Source: Bacteroidota bacterium (lineage in GTDB: Bacteria; Bacteroidota; Bacteroidia; Bacteroidales; GCA-2748055). Taken from it: a stretch of 26,680 nucleotides of DNA. The number at the start of each line of letters is the position of its first letter. Position 1 is the stretch's first letter. The notes beneath the pieces are model-generated. The model searched no databases, was not told the origin of the DNA, and saw only the letters and a program-made list of their open reading frames with translations. The DNA lies in contig JAAEOI010000013.1 of the NCBI GenBank assembly GCA_024244665.1, positions 1 to 26,680 on the forward strand, in the 5' to 3' direction. Below, in pieces: positions 1 through 9,042 of this stretch. Both the position numbers and the translations under genes were made by a program.

Positions 1-1728
1 TCGCGCAGAGGACGGATTACATATCTGAATGATAAGGATGAGGTATTGCTTCGCGAAGCCTATCACCACCACCATCCGCAATTTGCCCGTCAGTATAAAA
101 GCAAAGGGAGTGATCATTTTGAAATGAAGATAACTTTCGAAGCAGATAAGGATGAACATCTGTACGGGATGGGGCAATATCCCAATAATTGCCTCGACCT
201 GAAAGGATGCGTTCTGGAGCTGGCCCAGAAAAACACCCAGATCTCCATTCCGTTTTTACTTTCAAGCAAGGGTTACGGGTTCATATGGAATAATCCTGCC
301 GTTGGCCGTGCTGAACTATCTCAGACCCACACCAGTTTCTATGCGGAATATTCAAAACAGGTCGATTATATAATTTTCTCCGGCGAGACACCTGCCGAAC
401 TGGTGACTCATTATTCCACTTTTACAGGAACAACTCCAAAGATGCCTGAATTTGCCACCGGTTTCTGGCAATCAAAGCTGAGGTATTACTCCCAGGAAGA
501 TCTCCTGTCGGTAGCCCGGGAATATAAAAAGAGGAAGCTTCCCATTTCGGTTATTGTAGCCGATTTTTATCATTGGCCTGTTACCGGCGATTGGAAATTC
601 ACCCCTGAACTATGGCCCGATCCGGCTGGAATGATTAAGGAACTGGAAAGCATGGATATCCAATTGGTCGTATCAGTCTGGCCCACACTGGCGCCTCAAA
701 GCGAGAACTATTCAGAGTTCAGGAGGAAAAATTATACCATTCGCCCGGAATACGGCAACAACCTGTTTTTAAAGGTAAATGACGATCTTACTTTTGTTGA
801 TGTCTTTCATCCGGAGGCCCGGAAGGCATTTTGGGCAAAGCTCCAGGAAAACTATTATGACCTGGGAGTCCGTAATTTCTGGATGGATGAAGCCGAACCC
901 GAGATTGAACCTCTTGAATACCATAATATCAGGTATTACCGTGGAAATGGCCTTGAGGTATCCTGCCTCTATCCTTATTATCTTTCTCAGACCATTTTTG
1001 AAGGACAGAAAGAAAACGGTCAGACAGATATTATAAACCTTACCCGGAGTGGGTGGATCGGTAGTCAAAGACTTGGGGCGCTTCTGTGGTCCGGGGATAT
1101 CAATGGTGATTTCAAAACGCTGAGAGAACAGGTGAAAGCCGGATTAAACATCTCCTTGTGCGGGATACCCTGGTGGACTACTGATATTGGAGGATTTTGG
1201 GCTAATCCACAGGCGGATAACTATAACGAGTTGTTAATCCGCTGGTTTCAATTTGGCGCATTTAGCCCGGTGATGAGAATCCATGGGGTGAACAAGCCCA
1301 TGATAAAGATCGAGGGCCAGCTTACAGGTAGCGGTGGACCAAACGAAGTATGGAGTTTTGGAGATGATGCATATAAAATCATGTCCCATTACATGGATGT
1401 AAGGGAAAGGTTGCGCCCATATATTCAGAAGCATATGGATATTGCTTCTGAAGATGGCACACCGGTGATGCGCCCTATGTTTTACGATTTTCCTGATGAT
1501 GAAAACGCCTATATAATTGAGGATCAGTATATGTTTGGACCTGATATCCTGGTTGCTCCTGTCCTCATAGAAGGTGCCGTTGACAGGCCCGTATATTTCC
1601 CTCTTGGATCTGACTGGACGGATGCATTAACGGGGAAAAAATACAAAGGTGGCAAGACGATCAATTATAAGGTTTCCATGGAGAATATCCCTGTTTTCAC
1701 AAGAAACGGGATAGACTTCAGCCTGTAA
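1..1728 (+). CDS. GH31 family alpha-glycosidase (alpha-xylosidase/alpha-glucosidase type), 5'-truncated by window
   Basis: The frame is open from base 1, so the gene starts upstream; the first internal ATG (46) is not the real start because the residues before it (GRITYLNDKDEVLL) already read like the N-terminal beta-domain of GH31. GH31 enzymes are retaining exo-hydrolases of alpha-xylosides or alpha-glucosides. Visible signatures are FWMDEAEPE with the presumed nucleophile Asp at 886-888, LWSGDIN with the presumed acid/base Asp at 1096-1098, and the substrate-pocket stretch GIPWWTTDIGGF just after it. The D-x-x-EPE form of the nucleophile motif is the one I associate with Bacteroidota alpha-xylosidase-like GH31 rather than the KTDFGE form of YicI. 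About 576 codons are visible, covering the end of the N-domain, the TIM barrel and the proximal C-terminal beta-sandwich. The gene converges on the M1 peptidase gene. Family assignment is secure; substrate is not. Confidence 0.93.
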   Translation, partial: SRRGRITYLNDKDEVLLREAYHHHHPQFARQYKSKGSDHFEMKITFEADKDEHLYGMGQYPNNCLDLKGCVLELAQKNTQISIPFLLSSKGYGFIWNNPAVGRAELSQTHTSFYAEYSKQVDYIIFSGETPAELVTHYSTFTGTTPKMPEFATGFWQSKLRYYSQEDLLSVAREYKKRKLPISVIVADFYHWPVTGDWKFTPELWPDPAGMIKELESMDIQLVVSVWPTLAPQSENYSEFRRKNYTIRPEYGNNLFLKVNDDLTFVDVFHPEARKAFWAKLQENYYDLGVRNFWMDEAEPEIEPLEYHNIRYYRGNGLEVSCLYPYYLSQTIFEGQKENGQTDIINLTRSGWIGSQRLGALLWSGDINGDFKTLREQVKAGLNISLCGIPWWTTDIGGFWANPQADNYNELLIRWFQFGAFSPVMRIHGVNKPMIKIEGQLTGSGGPNEVWSFGDDAYKIMSHYMDVRERLRPYIQKHMDIASEDGTPVMRPMFYDFPDDENAYIIEDQYMFGPDILVAPVLIEGAVDRPVYFPLGSDWTDALTGKKYKGGKTINYKVSMENIPVFTRNGIDFSL

Positions 1729-1763
1729 TACAGATTGGGGTTGGGGGCCAATCGATCTGTATT
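1727..1763. terminator. Hairpin between convergent genes (probable bidirectional terminator)
   Basis: AATACAGAT at 1727-1735 is the exact reverse complement of ATCTGTATT at 1755-1763. An alternative fold pairs AATACAG with CTGTATT, then ATTGG (1734-1738) with CCAAT (1748-1752) across a four-base bulge. The arm starts inside the TAA stop of the GH31 gene (1726-1728) and ends inside the stop of the minus-strand peptidase gene (1763-1765). On the plus strand it is followed by TATTTATTTAG, which is only moderately T-rich, and on the minus strand there is no T-tract. It is therefore a plausible but weak intrinsic terminator serving both genes. Confidence 0.5.
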
Positions 1764-3433
1764 TATTTAGAGAAAGACTGGCCTTCGGCTTCAGTTTCTG
1801 ATATGGGAAATCCGGCTACATAGAAATCGCGATCGATGATTACTGACCGGATCGGATCACTGGTACTCAGATTTTGCCATTTTTGAGTAGGTTCGAGCCA
1901 GGTCATCTCTTCATTGAGATAGACTTTCAGTTTCATGTGAAAACCTTTTATGCAATTGCCCCAGCGATAACGCATTTCACCATTCAATAGTGCGTATTCA
2001 AAAGTGGGAATCCGTGTATCCCGGAGATACTGATCGAAAAATGCATCTAAATCCAGTCTGCTTTGTTCGATGATGTAGTTTTCAATCTGTTCAGATTTTA
2101 CAGTCTGATGATAGAATTCTTCATTTAGTCCCCTGAGAATTTCCCTCCACTTCTGATCATCGTCAACAATCTGTCGGAGCGTGTGAAGCATGTTGGCTCC
2201 CTTCGCATACATATCTCCCGATCCTGAATAATTCACACCATAGATACCCAGGATCGGACGATCGTTGGATATATTCAGGCGTGTTCCACGGCAATATGCT
2301 GCACTTGCTTCTTTCCCCCAGAAATAGTCCACGAATAAATTCTCAGAGTAAGCAATAAAACTTTCATGAATCCACATCTCGGCTTCATCCCAGTTTGTAA
2401 TGCTGTTTGCAAACCACTCGTGCCCCGATTCATGGATCAGAATAAAATCAAATTTCATTCCGTACCCCGTTCGGCTGACATCCTGGCCTCCATATCCATT
2501 CTTGTATCCATTTCCATAGGTGACAGAACTCTGATGTTCCATGCCTGGATATGAAACTTCTACCAATTTATACCCATCTTCATAAAAGGGATAGGGGCCA
2601 AACCAGTATTCAAATGCAGCCAACATCTGGTGAGCTTGTTTGAAATGTTCCCGGGCCTTCTCTTCGTTATAGGGAAGAACCCAGTAATCACAATCAAGTG
2701 GTCCATTCTCACCTTCATAGACATCGCTGAAGTGCACATAATCTCCAACATTTATGTTAACTCCATAATTGTTGATTGGATTTGACACGAACCAATGTGT
2801 AGTGTTTGTGCCATTGGAATGACGCTCTTGATTTCGCAACCTTCCATTGGAAACATTCATGAGAGGATCGGGAACAGTAATGCTGATCAGCATGCTATCC
2901 GGTTCATCGTAAGGGTGGTCCTTACAAGGCCACCACAAGCTGGCACCGTCGCCCTGATTTGCGGTTACAATAAAGGGATTGCCATTCAGGTCTTTGCCCC
3001 AGCTCACACCACCTTCCCATGGCGGCCTTTTACTAATTTGCGGCTTGCCCCCGAATTCAATCTGTAAATATCTGAGATCTCCTTTCTTCTGCTCACCATT
3101 CAATTGTACAAACCAGGCATTTCCATCTTTCGTAAATTTCTGCTTAACTCCGTCCTGCAAAATACTTATAATTTGCATGGGTGGCTGGAGGTCTATCTGC
3201 ATTAATTCACTTGTTTCAATCACCCGATACCCGATCAGGTTGCTGCCAGTAAAACTACTGTCGACGTGATTTACATTCACACTTAAATGGTAATATGTCA
3301 AATCCCACCAGGCCCTTTCCGGTGTTATACTACCCCTGAGCGAGTCTTGCCTGGTAAATACCGGATCCTGGGCAAAAATAGCTGTTGACAGAAGCACAAC
3401 TCCCATAAGAAGTCCTGGTACTCTTTTTATCAT
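1763..3433 (-). CDS. Secreted M1-family zinc aminopeptidase
   Basis: Zinc metallopeptidase of the M1 (gluzincin) family, predicted to remove N-terminal residues from peptides in the periplasm. A classical signal peptide (MIKRVPGLLMGVVLLSTAIFAQ) precedes an N-terminal beta-domain. The zinc signature HESGH is at residues 334-338 with the third ligand Glu at 357, the canonical H-x18-E spacing. The exopeptidase motif that usually reads GxMEN appears as PGMEHQ (residues 296-301), so its final Asn is His, a variant I believe occurs in bacterial M1 relatives. At 556 residues it lacks the long C-terminal helical domain of the large M1 enzymes. It starts 11 bases after the stop of the upstream M24 peptidase gene, so the two are probably co-transcribed. 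Link to the glycan genes is not evident. Confidence 0.9.
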   Translation of the reverse strand: MIKRVPGLLMGVVLLSTAIFAQDPVFTRQDSLRGSITPERAWWDLTYYHLSVNVNHVDSSFTGSNLIGYRVIETSELMQIDLQPPMQIISILQDGVKQKFTKDGNAWFVQLNGEQKKGDLRYLQIEFGGKPQISKRPPWEGGVSWGKDLNGNPFIVTANQGDGASLWWPCKDHPYDEPDSMLISITVPDPLMNVSNGRLRNQERHSNGTNTTHWFVSNPINNYGVNINVGDYVHFSDVYEGENGPLDCDYWVLPYNEEKAREHFKQAHQMLAAFEYWFGPYPFYEDGYKLVEVSYPGMEHQSSVTYGNGYKNGYGGQDVSRTGYGMKFDFILIHESGHEWFANSITNWDEAEMWIHESFIAYSENLFVDYFWGKEASAAYCRGTRLNISNDRPILGIYGVNYSGSGDMYAKGANMLHTLRQIVDDDQKWREILRGLNEEFYHQTVKSEQIENYIIEQSRLDLDAFFDQYLRDTRIPTFEYALLNGEMRYRWGNCIKGFHMKLKVYLNEEMTWLEPTQKWQNLSTSDPIRSVIIDRDFYVAGFPISETEAEGQSFSK

Positions 3434-3444
3434 AGATTCAATTA

Positions 3445-4836
3445 TTAGTAGGCTTCAGCGCGAATAGCTTCAATCTCATCAATGGTTTGGGGTTTACGCT
3501 TACCCAATAATTGTGCACCATTCTCAGTCATCACATAATCCTCTTCATTTCTGATTCCTCCAAAATCCCTGTATTTATTCACCGTATCCCAGTTTATAAA
3601 TTCATTGAATTTACCCTGACTCCTCCATAAATCAATCAATTCAGGAATTAGATAGATTCCTGGTTCAATGGTATATACATGTCCGACTTGCAGTGGCTTT
3701 GCCAATCGCAGGGATTTTAATCCGAACTCGGTGCTTTGGGGTTTTCCATCGTACCCAACCCAGACCTCACCGAGGTCTTCCATGTCGTGAGCATCAAATC
3801 CCATCATGTGGCCAGTCCCGCAAGGGAAGAACAGGGCATGAGCTCCAGCTTCAACCGCATCGTTCACATTTCCTTTAGTAAGCCCCATCGATTTTAATCC
3901 ATCGAATATGGTGGAGGCTGCAGCGGTGTGGGCGTTTCTAAATGGTTTGTTCAATTGCGCGGCATCGATAGCGGCCTGGTGTGAGTCAAGAGTCAACTGG
4001 TAAATCTCTTTTTGAACAGAAGTGAATGTTTTACTCACAGGTATGGTACTTGATAAATCACCTGCATAGCACATTTCAGTTTCAAAACCTGCGTCAATCA
4101 AAAACAGGTCTCCCTCATGGATCGTATTTCCGTGATAGTGATTGTGTAAGGTTTGTCCATTTTTTGTGGCAATGATCGGGAATGAGAGATTTCCACCTGC
4201 AGCTATGGCAATTTTGTGAATCTCTGCTGTAACCATGGCTTCAGTCATGCCGGGTTTTGCATATTTCATGGCTGCAACATGCATATCCACAGAAATATCC
4301 ACTGCTTTGTTCAGCTCAACAATTTCTTCGTCAGATTTGATTTCGCGCTGACTAACTACAGCCTTCACCAGGTCTAAAGAAAATTTACTGGCTACCTCCT
4401 GGGGCGCGATCCCAATTAATTCCTGCAATTTTATTTTACTTTCAGGGCGATACAAAGGTAAAAAATGAATGGTTTGCCCCATTTGTTTTGCTTTGCTGAG
4501 AACGGTTCCAAGTTCAGTAGTTCCTTGTACATAAGCAACGCCGCATTGATTAGCCCTGTCAACAATAGTTGGTTTAGGCCCCATAAATACAATATCATCA
4601 ATGGTAAAGTCATCTCCGAAAATTATCTCTTTGTCATTGTCTATATCAATAACTACAGCCATTCCCGGGTGCTGAATTCCAAAATAGTAAAGGAATGTAC
4701 TATCTTGTCTGAAGTGATAGGTATTGTCGGCATAATTCATGGAGGATTCCTCATTCCCAAGAAACAGGATCAAACCTTTTCCAACTTTTTCCTTTAATCT
4801 CTTTCTTCTCTCTATGTAAGTATCTTTTTGAAACAT
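3445..4836 (-). CDS. pepP: M24B Xaa-Pro aminopeptidase (aminopeptidase P type)
   Basis: Cytosolic dinuclear-metal peptidase that releases an N-terminal residue preceding proline. The N-terminal creatinase-like domain (about 1-170) is followed by a pita-bread fold. The five metal ligands are visible: Asp248 (in IDAGFE), Asp260 (AGDLSST), His343 (GTGHMMG), Glu391 (EPGIYL) and Glu431 (RNEEDYV). The spacing between the two Asp ligands is 12, one more than I recall for the E. coli enzyme. The length of 463 is normal for PepP. There is no signal peptide. It lies 62 bases downstream of the oxidoreductase gene on the same strand and 11 bases upstream of the M1 peptidase gene. I saw no TAnnTTTG box in the 62-base gap, so it may be read through from upstream or use a promoter I cannot recognise. 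Confidence 0.92.
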   Translation of the reverse strand: MFQKDTYIERRKRLKEKVGKGLILFLGNEESSMNYADNTYHFRQDSTFLYYFGIQHPGMAVVIDIDNDKEIIFGDDFTIDDIVFMGPKPTIVDRANQCGVAYVQGTTELGTVLSKAKQMGQTIHFLPLYRPESKIKLQELIGIAPQEVASKFSLDLVKAVVSQREIKSDEEIVELNKAVDISVDMHVAAMKYAKPGMTEAMVTAEIHKIAIAAGGNLSFPIIATKNGQTLHNHYHGNTIHEGDLFLIDAGFETEMCYAGDLSSTIPVSKTFTSVQKEIYQLTLDSHQAAIDAAQLNKPFRNAHTAAASTIFDGLKSMGLTKGNVNDAVEAGAHALFFPCGTGHMMGFDAHDMEDLGEVWVGYDGKPQSTEFGLKSLRLAKPLQVGHVYTIEPGIYLIPELIDLWRSQGKFNEFINWDTVNKYRDFGGIRNEEDYVMTENGAQLLGKRKPQTIDEIEAIRAEAY

Positions 4837-4898
4837 GATTTATAGTTTAATATTGATTATACATCTATTTAGAACACCATTCATCCAGGCTGGTTTTT

Positions 4899-6188
4899 TT
4901 AAAAGGTCCTGTAGGGTGCTTCCAGCAATTTATTTGCTTTTCGCTCCGAAAATTTAGCTTTTTCAATTTTCCAATGTAATTTCTTGTTTGGAAATCGATT
5001 TGCAATTACACCCAGTAGAATGGATTCTGTTAATCGGGCCGCGTAAGAGAATGGGGCGCTGCAGGTAGCATTTCCCATGCAGGTATCCACAAACTGATGA
5101 TAATGGTCAACTATTTCAAGGTCGGGGAAATCAATTTTTTCATATTTTCCATTCACAATCAATTTAGGATAGTCCCAGTGAGGCAATAATAAATTGCCCT
5201 TTTCTCCAATAAATATTGCTCCCTGATTGGGAAGTTTTTCTGAATCAGGCAGTACAAAATCTTTGTTTATCCCAGGTGCACCCGGACCATCATACCATAC
5301 CCATTTCAATTTATCCGTTGTATACCTGGTCCCGGGAAAATCATAGGTAACCACGTTTTTTTCCGGGTGTCCGAAGCCTGTAGGTTTTCGGCACACGGTG
5401 GTAATGGTTTCCGGAACGTCTAATTCCAGAGCAGTATAGGGAGTATCAAATATATGTACTCCCATATCACCCAGGGTCCCGCAGCCATAGTCAAGTAGTT
5501 TTCTCCAGTTTTCAGGATGGTAGATCTCATTTTTATAAGGCCTCTCAGGAGATGTCCCTAACCAGAGATTCCAATCTAAAGTGTCGGGGATTGGATCGCT
5601 TCCAACTGGCGCAGGTCCGTCGTAGCCCCAGTTTTTTGGAGACCAGGCCCTTACCACACTAACTTTTCCAATGATGCCCGATTGAATTAGAAGCACAGCC
5701 TTTCTATACTCATCGCTGGAGTGGCACTGGATACCCATCTGGGTAATCAAGTTATTATCTTTCGCCAGCTTCCGCATGGCTCGTGCTTCTGAAACATGAT
5801 GTGTGAGTGGCTTTTGACAATACACCGGTTTGCCCATATTCATTGCCATGATTGATGCAGGAGCATGGGTGTGATCGGGTGTCGATACAATCACTGCATC
5901 AATCGAGCTTCCTATTTTATCAAATAACCTTCTGTAATCGGTGAAAACTTTCGCTCCCGGATGAAGTTTTTGAGCATCAGCCAGATTTTTCGAATCAACA
6001 TCGCATAACGCAGTGACCTCAACCATTGAATGCGAGGAAATTGAAGCAAGGTCGGCCCCTCCCATACCTCCAACTCCAATATGAGCAGTCCTTAATTTGC
6101 CATTCTTTACATTTGCCCAGGCAGCTGAGGGTAAGAAGGTTACCGAGCTAAGTAGAGCTGCGTTTTTAATAAAATCTCTTCTCTTCAT
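4899..6188 (-). CDS. Tat-exported Gfo/Idh/MocA family oxidoreductase
   Basis: NAD(P)-dependent sugar or cyclitol oxidoreductase superfamily member, predicted to be periplasmic. The N-terminus MKRRDFIKNAALLSS is a twin-arginine signal (Arg3-Arg4) ending near AAWA, consistent with export of a folded, cofactor-loaded protein. A Rossmann dinucleotide loop (HIGVGGMGG, about residues 36-44) and the family's EKP-like motif, here CQKPLTH, follow. Gln in place of the usual Glu is a variant I have seen in this secreted Bacteroidota subgroup. The C-terminal half is the alpha/beta substrate domain. Its leader is A-rich with no Shine-Dalgarno (ten A in a row at 6206-6197 on the coding strand). It is divergent from the lipoprotein gene at 6312. 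The substrate is unknown; some secreted relatives act on glycosides through 3-keto intermediates, but nothing here proves that. Confidence 0.85.
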   Translation of the reverse strand: MKRRDFIKNAALLSSVTFLPSAAWANVKNGKLRTAHIGVGGMGGADLASISSHSMVEVTALCDVDSKNLADAQKLHPGAKVFTDYRRLFDKIGSSIDAVIVSTPDHTHAPASIMAMNMGKPVYCQKPLTHHVSEARAMRKLAKDNNLITQMGIQCHSSDEYRKAVLLIQSGIIGKVSVVRAWSPKNWGYDGPAPVGSDPIPDTLDWNLWLGTSPERPYKNEIYHPENWRKLLDYGCGTLGDMGVHIFDTPYTALELDVPETITTVCRKPTGFGHPEKNVVTYDFPGTRYTTDKLKWVWYDGPGAPGINKDFVLPDSEKLPNQGAIFIGEKGNLLLPHWDYPKLIVNGKYEKIDFPDLEIVDHYHQFVDTCMGNATCSAPFSYAARLTESILLGVIANRFPNKKLHWKIEKAKFSERKANKLLEAPYRTF

Positions 6189-6231
6189 TTTCTATATTTT
6201 TTTTTTACATCCAATTCCAATTTTACTAAAA

Positions 6232-6239
6232 CAAAATTA
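6232..6239 (-). promoter_or_regulatory. Candidate Bacteroidota -7 promoter box for the oxidoreductase gene
   Basis: On the minus strand positions 6239-6232 read TAATTTTG, an exact match to the Bacteroidota TAnnTTTG -7 element. This predicts a start of transcription near 6226 and a leader of about 38 bases. A weak -33 candidate (TTTA, three of four) lies about 22 bases upstream. The 123-base divergent spacer (6189-6311) is very AT-rich, so chance matches are possible. On the plus strand only seven-of-eight matches are seen (TATATTTT at 6193-6200, TAGTTTTA at 6282-6289). Confidence 0.4.
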
Positions 6240-6311
6240 CGTAACGAAATTAAATGTAACTTAAATTTCTAATTTAACGCATAGTTTTAATTTAACTAAG
6301 AAAATAGCTCG

Positions 6312-8954
6312 ATGTTCACCTTAGCAAGATTTCTCCAGCACGCTTTTCCCAGGCCAGCTTTATGGCTGGTGGGTTGCCTGTCAATCGTTTTATTCGCTTC
6401 CTGCAAAGAGAAGATCACCATTGTTACAAGCACGCATGGGGATCATATTGAAAAGTTTGCAGCAGAAGAGTTGAGGGCTTACTTATCGGAAATCTATCCT
6501 GATTGTGATTTCGCTATTGGAGAGCAGTCTGTGGGGGGCAAATCAATCTATCTTGTGGTTTCAGATACAATTGAAGGAGTACCAGACAGCGATGAAGGTT
6601 ACATTCTAAAGTCAGATGGTAATAGAGCCTCTATCATTTCAAAAGGGAGTACAGGGCTGATATATGGGGTGTATGGTTTACTGGAGCAACTTGGTTGTGG
6701 TTTTTTCCTTTCAGATGAAATGCTTCCTGCACAAAAGGAGAATTTTGATTTCAGTGGCTGGGATTTTTCAAATGAACCATTAATTGAAGAACGTTTTGTT
6801 TTTAACTGGCATAACTTTATATCAGGTTGTTCGGGCTGGGATAAGCAACACTGGCTGGAATGGATCGACAGGTCTCAGAAGATGGGATACAACACAGTTA
6901 TGATACATTCCTATCATAATAATCCAATGCACACCTATGAATACAGGGGTTTTAAAAAGGAAGTAGGGTATATCAATACTTCGGCAAAGGGTCGCGACTG
7001 GGGGAATATCCCGATAAATGATGTACGCAGATTACCCGGAGGTGAAATTTTTGATAATGCGGTATTTGGTAGCGAAATTGCCATGGTCCCTGATGACCGG
7101 CGAACAGAAATAGCACAATCAGTAATGGCTGAAGTATTCTCTTATGCTTTGGCAAGAGGTGTAAAAGTCAACTATGCAATAGATATAGATATGCCCCTGC
7201 TATTTCTGAAAAACTCGATGATACAAAGCATTCCGGAAGATGAAAAATTCTATCTGTCAAAGGACGATGTCTGGATCCCCCTCCCGGATACACCGGAGGG
7301 ATATGCTTTTTATAAGGCCCAGTTGGAAGGGCTGCTTTTTTCTTACCCAATGTTAGAGAATATTACATTTTTCAGGAGAGGTGCTTCATTTTTCAGAAAT
7401 GCCGGACTAAACGAATTACCCGGAGAATGGCAGGAAGAGTATGCTTCAGTAGTCAGGCAAAATCCGAACCTTGAAGCCCTGGATAAGAAGGAGGTAATCG
7501 GGTCATTTATTACAGCCAGGCTTGTTGCCGGATACCAACAGATTCTCAAGGATATGGGCAAAGAGAATATCACCATTGGAACCGGAAGCTGGAATCACTA
7601 TTTTGTGGTACCAACTGCCGCATTTTTGCCAGAAGATATCAGGCTGATGCCCATCGACTGGAACAGCCGGTTTGAAGAGTCAATGATGGAGGATGATGTC
7701 ATCCTTCATGAATTTGCATCACCCGAATGCGAACAACGAGTTGTCCCTTTTATCTGGGCCCATCATGATGACGGTATGTATGTGGGCAGGCCCTATAAGC
7801 CTACTGAGAATTTATATACAAAACTGCAGCAGGGAGAATGCAAATCATTTGGTGTCTTTCATTGGATGAACCGTCCCCTGGATCTTTTCTTTAAGGGCAT
7901 GAGCAGGCAGGTATGGAGTGCCACAGTGAACGAATCCCTGGATAAGACCATCAGATTTTCAGCACCTCACTATTTTGGCACAGAAAGCATGTCGGTTTAT
8001 TTTGAGGAATGGATGTCAAATGCCCCTATGTTTGGCAGAGCGACACTGAAGAATTTCTTTTATCGCGGAATGGACGAAGCAGTTTTTGATTTTGAAAGGA
8101 CGATTGTTGAATGTGAAAAAAGAATAGCAATCCTTGATGGAGCTGATGTCTCCAATATGACCGAAAAGCAGAAGGAATACATTGACTATTTTAAAACCCT
8201 GGAGCAGTTTATTATCGATTTCAGTAAAACACAGCCTTTTCTCCTGAATGCCGAAAAATTTCTGGATGAAGGAGATATGAAGGGTGCACAGGAAGAGTTA
8301 AAGAGGGGAGACCCGAATCAATGTATTCGGACCTTTTCGAAACTAAGTCAGATTGTAAAGTCTGAGAGGGGAGAGATGGCCTATACCTACAGGCTTGCAT
8401 GCAAATATGTTCCTGATTACCTGTCATTCGAACAGCGAACAAGGTTAAAACCTTATTATGTAAATATCGATTCTGTGGTTTATGAGGACCTGGCACAGGG
8501 GAACGGGATTAATCTTACTTATCACATTGACCCTTCGGGTATTTTCTGGGAAAGTCTGGGGGAACGGGAATTTGTCTCTCCTGTGGTAAATCTTTCCAGG
8601 GAACCAGGTCTAAATGATAATTTGGAACCGTTTGTGGAAATATTTCAGTATGGAATAAAGGTCAGTGAATCAGATACCATTCCCATACAGGCTATCATGA
8701 GAGCAAGGGGAGTCAGGAACGCCAGCGCCGTTTGGGAAGGAGAATATGAATTAGAAATACTTGTTGCATCTGAAAAAAACAGTGAGACCTCATTTAAAGT
8801 AGATATAAACGGGAATGAAAGGCATTTCACTGTTACGGGGGAAAGTATTGTAAGCACCACAATCAAGCAAGAAGAGACAGGCCTGATGTCATTGATAATA
8901 GAACCAGAAAACGGGAATATTATCGTTTGTGGAGTTATTTTGAATCCGGTATAG
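6312..8954 (+). CDS. Large surface/periplasmic lipoprotein, putative glycoside hydrolase with GH67-like N-terminal domain
   Basis: Lipoprotein: a hydrophobic stretch ends in LFASC with the lipidated Cys at residue 31. The N-terminal region (about 35-150) carries AAEELRAYLSEI, DEGYIL and STGLIYGVYGLLEQLG, the pattern of the alpha/beta domain found before the barrel in GH67 alpha-glucuronidases and related GH20b-type domains. A probable TIM-barrel region follows (about 155-540), then a helical, partly coiled-coil segment (about 555-720) and a beta-rich C-terminal domain (about 735-880). I could not align the barrel with the known GH67 catalytic carboxylates, so alpha-glucuronidase activity is not assigned. 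At 880 residues it is longer than typical GH67 enzymes. It stands alone between two intergenic regions (123 and 240 bases). A role in attacking an acidic or branched glycan is inferred from its neighbours. Confidence 0.6.
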   Translation: MFTLARFLQHAFPRPALWLVGCLSIVLFASCKEKITIVTSTHGDHIEKFAAEELRAYLSEIYPDCDFAIGEQSVGGKSIYLVVSDTIEGVPDSDEGYILKSDGNRASIISKGSTGLIYGVYGLLEQLGCGFFLSDEMLPAQKENFDFSGWDFSNEPLIEERFVFNWHNFISGCSGWDKQHWLEWIDRSQKMGYNTVMIHSYHNNPMHTYEYRGFKKEVGYINTSAKGRDWGNIPINDVRRLPGGEIFDNAVFGSEIAMVPDDRRTEIAQSVMAEVFSYALARGVKVNYAIDIDMPLLFLKNSMIQSIPEDEKFYLSKDDVWIPLPDTPEGYAFYKAQLEGLLFSYPMLENITFFRRGASFFRNAGLNELPGEWQEEYASVVRQNPNLEALDKKEVIGSFITARLVAGYQQILKDMGKENITIGTGSWNHYFVVPTAAFLPEDIRLMPIDWNSRFEESMMEDDVILHEFASPECEQRVVPFIWAHHDDGMYVGRPYKPTENLYTKLQQGECKSFGVFHWMNRPLDLFFKGMSRQVWSATVNESLDKTIRFSAPHYFGTESMSVYFEEWMSNAPMFGRATLKNFFYRGMDEAVFDFERTIVECEKRIAILDGADVSNMTEKQKEYIDYFKTLEQFIIDFSKTQPFLLNAEKFLDEGDMKGAQEELKRGDPNQCIRTFSKLSQIVKSERGEMAYTYRLACKYVPDYLSFEQRTRLKPYYVNIDSVVYEDLAQGNGINLTYHIDPSGIFWESLGEREFVSPVVNLSREPGLNDNLEPFVEIFQYGIKVSESDTIPIQAIMRARGVRNASAVWEGEYELEILVASEKNSETSFKVDINGNERHFTVTGESIVSTTIKQEETGLMSLIIEPENGNIIVCGVILNPV

Positions 8955-9034
8955 AATGAAGCGATCAACAATATATAAATCCATACCCAAAGGTTTGTTT
9001 TTCAAGTTTCACCCCAGTGGAGTGCAAAATTATT

Positions 9035-9042
9035 TATATTTG
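9035..9042 (+). promoter_or_regulatory. Candidate -7 promoter box for the eleven-locus run
   Basis: TATATTTG is an exact match to the Bacteroidota TAnnTTTG element. It lies in the only long gap (240 bases) ahead of the dehydrogenase gene and would give a leader of roughly 145 bases. No good TTTG -33 element sits at the usual 19-21 base spacing; the nearest is TTTC at 9007-9010. I see no convincing riboswitch or strong hairpin in the leader. Confidence 0.4.

Noticed and set aside
4899..6188. GH109-type NAD-dependent glycosidase
   Set aside because: It shares the fold and export signal type, but I could not see a family-specific GH109 signature, so only the broad Gfo/Idh/MocA assignment is kept.
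6312..8954. Straight annotation as GH67 alpha-glucuronidase
   Set aside because: Only the N-terminal domain matches; the catalytic carboxylate motifs of GH67 could not be located.
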